Source of the DNA: an uncultured Lentisphaeria bacterium
GTDB taxonomy: Bacteria > Verrucomicrobiota > Lentisphaeria > Victivallales > Victivallaceae
Assembly (NCBI GenBank): GCA_937888615.1
Contig: CALABZ010000353.1
Coordinates: 1 to 8,333 of the forward strand
Reading direction: 5' to 3'
Length of the DNA stretch: 8,333 nt
The notes under the pieces are model-generated. The model saw only the letters and a program-made list of their open reading frames with translations. It searched no databases and was not told where the DNA came from. Below are positions 5,989 through 8,333 of the stretch, one piece after another. Within the stretch, counting starts at the first letter, position 1. Every line of letters begins with the position of its first letter. A program made the position numbers and the translations under genes.

Positions 5989-7273
5989 AGTTTACCATCG
6001 AATTATCCAGATGGCCGGTAACGTCATCACCGTAGAAGCCGACAACGTCGGTTACAACGAACTGGCCGAAGTCCGCAGCGCCAACAGTGTTTCGCTGGCT
6101 CAGGTAATCCGCCTGCTGGACGGCAAAGTCTATTTACAGGTTTTCGCCGGCAGCCGCGGCATCAGCACCGGCGACCAGGTCCGGTTCCTCGGTCACAGCA
6201 TGGAAGTTTCCTCGTCCGGCGACTTGCTCGGGCGTATCTTCAACGGCCGCGGCGTACCCCGCGACAATCGTCCGGAAGTGACCGACCAGCTTATCGAGAT
6301 CGGCGGCCCGTCCGTCAACCCCGCCAAGCGCGTGATCCCTGTCAATATGATCCGTACCGGGATTCCGATGATCGATGTGTTCAACACGCTGGTCGAATCC
6401 CAGAAGATTCCGATTTTCTCCATCGCGGGCGAACCTTACAACCAACTGCTGGCCCGCATCGCCCTCCAGGCCGAAGTGGATGTGATCATCCTCGGCGGCA
6501 TGGGCCTGAAATACGACGACTATCTTTACTTCCGCAATACGCTGGAAGACAAGGGCGCGCTCTCCCGCACGGTCATGTTCATTCACACCGCGGCCGACCC
6601 GATTGTGGAATGCCTGCTGGTGCCGGATATGTCGCTGGCCGTGGCCGAGGCTTACGCGCTTGAAGGCAAACAGGTTCTGGTGCTGCTCACCGATATGACC
6701 AACTTTGCCGACGCGTTGAAAGAAATCTCCATCACGATGGAACAGATTCCCTCCAACCGCGGTTATCCCGGCGACTTGTACAGTCAGTTGGCCGCGCGTT
6801 ACGAGAAGGCGGTGGACTTCGACGGCGCCGGTTCAATTACCGTGCTGGCCGTGACCACCATGCCCGGGGACGACGTGACCCACCCGGTGCCGGACAACAC
6901 CGGTTACATTACGGAGGGACAGTTTTATCTCCGTGGCGGACGTATTGAGCCGTTCGGCTCGCTCAGCCGTCTGAAGCAGAACGTCAATGCCAAGACCCGT
7001 TCCGACCATCGGACGATCATGGATACGATGATCCGCCTGTATGCGGACTACAAGGAAACCGTCGAAAAGCAGTCGATGGGGTTCCAGATGAGCAAGTGGG
7101 ACAACAAACTCCTGAAATACGGCAAACTTTTCGAAGCCCGGATGATGGACTTGTCGGTGAATATCCCGTTGGAAGATGCGCTGGACCTGGGCTGGAAAAC
7201 CCTGGCAGAGTGTTTCGACCGCGAAGAAACCGGCATCAAAACCGATTTGTTGAACGAATATTGGCCTAAATAA
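5981..7273 (+). CDS. atpB: V-type ATP synthase subunit B (non-catalytic)
   Basis: AtpB alternates with AtpA in the A3B3 head and contributes to the nucleotide site at the A/B interface without catalysing hydrolysis itself. The 430-residue length is a little short of archaeal B subunits (about 460) and fits the shorter bacterial V-type forms. The N-terminal beta-barrel (about 1-70) leads to a central domain. In place of a Walker A loop this domain has FSIAGEPYNQ (146-155), with no Gly-Lys-Thr, as expected for a non-catalytic subunit. The family-typical stretches LTDMTNFADALKEIS, RGYPGDLYSQLAARYE, TMPGDDVTHPVPDNTGYITEGQ and SLSRL follow in order. Its ATG lies 8 bases upstream of the atpA stop codon, which would help equal production of the two head subunits. 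The C-terminal part (about 340-430) is helical. Confidence 0.95.
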   Translation: MRKVYHRIIQMAGNVITVEADNVGYNELAEVRSANSVSLAQVIRLLDGKVYLQVFAGSRGISTGDQVRFLGHSMEVSSSGDLLGRIFNGRGVPRDNRPEVTDQLIEIGGPSVNPAKRVIPVNMIRTGIPMIDVFNTLVESQKIPIFSIAGEPYNQLLARIALQAEVDVIILGGMGLKYDDYLYFRNTLEDKGALSRTVMFIHTAADPIVECLLVPDMSLAVAEAYALEGKQVLVLLTDMTNFADALKEISITMEQIPSNRGYPGDLYSQLAARYEKAVDFDGAGSITVLAVTTMPGDDVTHPVPDNTGYITEGQFYLRGGRIEPFGSLSRLKQNVNAKTRSDHRTIMDTMIRLYADYKETVEKQSMGFQMSKWDNKLLKYGKLFEARMMDLSVNIPLEDALDLGWKTLAECFDREETGIKTDLLNEYWPK

Positions 7274-7290
7274 GGACATTGGTGTGACTT

Positions 7291-7902
7291 ATGGCCAAAA
7301 TTAAATTAACTAAAACCGAAATGAAGGCCCAGCAGGACGCTCTCAAGCAGTTTCAGCGCTTCCTGCCGACGCTGCAGTTGAAAAAACAGCAGCTCCAGAT
7401 GGAAATACGCGGCAGTCTGGATCGCCTGGAAACCAACGAGGCCGAATACAAACGGGTCCTCGACGAGCTCCAGAGCTGGATTGCCCTGTTCGGCGACGAT
7501 GCCGCCGCCGAACGGCTGGCCGGAATCGTTCAATTGGTCAAGGTGATCAGTGAAATGTGGAATATCGCCGGTGTCGAAGTGCCGGCATTCAAGGACGCCG
7601 AATTCAAGATCGCGGACTTCGACCTTTATGCCGAAGAACCGTGGTTCGAAGACGCTGTGGCCGCGATCCGCGAGCTGATCATGCTTATCGAGAGCGGCAA
7701 GCTGATCAAGGAACAGCATCGATTGCTCCACCAGGAGCTGATGACCACCACCCAGCGTGTGAACCTCTTTGAAAAGGTGAAAATACCGGAAGCCCGTGAA
7801 AATATCCGCCGCATCCGCATTTACCTGAGCGATATGGACACCTCCAGCGTGGCCCGCTCCAAAATCGCCAAGAAGAAATCGCAGGAGGTCAATGCCGCAT
7901 GA
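7291..7902 (+). CDS. atpD: V-type ATP synthase subunit D (rotor shaft)
   Basis: AtpD is the central rotating shaft that fits into the A3B3 head, equivalent in role to F-type gamma. The 203-residue length is typical. The N terminus begins with the family signature, in which KLTKTEMKAQQDALK leads to FLPTLQLKKQQLQMEI (to residue 39). This is the first strand of the long antiparallel coiled coil. A middle part (about 85-115, with Pro and aromatic residues) is the small globular section. The second helix runs from about 120 to 195, with RVNLFEKVKIPEARENIRRIRIYLSD near its end. The gene starts 17 bases after atpB. Its ribosome binding site is weak: AAGGA at 7272-7276 is 14 bases away and GGTGTG at 7281-7286 is a poor match. 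Reinitiation after atpB may matter. The last four bases overlap the next gene. Confidence 0.93.
   Translation: MAKIKLTKTEMKAQQDALKQFQRFLPTLQLKKQQLQMEIRGSLDRLETNEAEYKRVLDELQSWIALFGDDAAAERLAGIVQLVKVISEMWNIAGVEVPAFKDAEFKIADFDLYAEEPWFEDAVAAIRELIMLIESGKLIKEQHRLLHQELMTTTQRVNLFEKVKIPEARENIRRIRIYLSDMDTSSVARSKIAKKKSQEVNAA
7883..7889 (+). promoter_or_regulatory. Ribosome binding site of atpI inside atpD
   Basis: AGGAGGT lies 9 bases before the ATG at 7899 and is the longest Shine-Dalgarno match in the window apart from the one in front of atpE. It sits inside the last codons of atpD and decides the start of the partial gene that follows. Confidence 0.75.
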
Positions 7903-8333
7903 TTGTACGCATGAAAAAAACGACGGTCCTCTGCCTGGCGGCGGATCGGGAAAAAACGCTTGACAAGCTCGGCGAACTCGGCGTGATTCACGTCCAGGCC
8001 GCTCCCGTACAGGAGAGCATCGACCGGGCCGAACTCCTGAAACGCTATAGTCAGATAACCAAAGTCATCGGCATTATCCAGTCGCGCAGCACCGCCGAAA
8101 ATGCGGTCACGCCGATGGACGGTGAACAGGCCTGCGATACCGCCGCCAAACTGCTTGATCAGTACGATGAAATCGCGAAACGCCTTGATGCGTTGCGCCG
8201 CGATCTCGAACTGGTGGTCCCGTGGGGACAGTTCGCCGCGGAAGACCTGGCCGGATTGAAAGCGCGCGGCATTCATATTTATCTGTGCAGTGCCGCCGAA
8301 AAAGAGATCAAAGTTCTGCGTGAACAGTTCCCA
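7899..8333 (+). CDS. atpI: V-type ATP synthase subunit I (membrane stator), partial
   Basis: The reading frame is open from 7899 to the window end (145 codons) and is cut there. The N terminus, MIVRMKKTTVLCLAADREKTLDKL in pattern, with LGELGVIHV soon after (residues 25-33), matches the opening of the V-type subunit I (a-subunit) family. There a cytoplasmic domain of about 300 residues precedes a multi-pass membrane domain. Only that cytoplasmic part is seen, with helical stretches around residues 70-110 and an alpha/beta segment (GLKARGIHIYLCSA) near the cut. In the complete enzyme the membrane part forms the ion half-channels against the proteolipid ring and connects to the peripheral stalk subunit E. 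The start overlaps the atpD stop in ATGA (7899-7902), a classic translational coupling arrangement. The proteolipid gene atpK is expected next. Confidence 0.9.
   Translation, partial: MIVRMKKTTVLCLAADREKTLDKLGELGVIHVQAAPVQESIDRAELLKRYSQITKVIGIIQSRSTAENAVTPMDGEQACDTAAKLLDQYDEIAKRLDALRRDLELVVPWGQFAAEDLAGLKARGIHIYLCSAAEKEIKVLREQFP

Overview
The window is bacterial. Roughly mid-50s percent GC (judged by eye), dense short operons, Shine-Dalgarno-led starts and a recognisable sigma70-type promoter all fit. The most informative feature is a V-type (A/V-type) ATPase operon in the order atpE - DUF2764-type gene - atpA - atpB - atpD - atpI. This compact layout is known from Chlamydiae and spirochaetes (Treponema, Borrelia). 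Next to it lie two secreted glycan-active enzymes, a heparinase II/III-type polysaccharide lyase and a NAGPA-type phosphodiester glycosidase. That combination suggests a PVC-group bacterium, with Lentisphaerota (Victivallis-like glycan degraders) my best guess. The taxonomic call is an inference and not a certainty.

Left part (1-2808): a short AT-rich leader is followed by a heparinase II/III-family lyase on the plus strand (81-1886). Facing it, and separated by only 31 bases, is a secreted phosphodiester glycosidase on the minus strand (1918-2808). Both have N-terminal signal sequences and would act in the periplasm or outside the cell. No transporter, SusC/D-type pair, sulfatase or regulator is visible beside them, so the substrate cannot be named.

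Middle (2809-3016): this 208-base intergenic region is divergent. It carries a strong-looking promoter (TTGACT, 16-base spacer, TATATT) that reads into the ATPase operon. It also holds a small inverted repeat and an AGGAGG ribosome binding site for atpE. I see no RNA gene in it.

Right part (3017-8333, running off the end): this is the ATPase operon. AtpE is the peripheral stalk. A small DUF2764 protein occupies the place where archaeal-type operons carry the central-stalk subunit C. AtpA (catalytic) and AtpB (non-catalytic) form the A3B3 head and are encoded by overlapping genes. AtpD is the rotor shaft. AtpI, cut by the window edge, is the membrane stator. The proteolipid ring gene (atpK) is expected just beyond the window. 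Together they would couple ATP hydrolysis or synthesis to H+ or Na+ movement. The ion cannot be decided without the ring subunit.

I found no mobile element, CRISPR array, tRNA, rRNA or clearly new system. The items most worth a second look are the DUF2764 protein as a possible subunit C counterpart, a reversal of plus-strand GC skew at the glycan-gene/ATPase boundary, and the clade-specific catalytic loop of AtpA.
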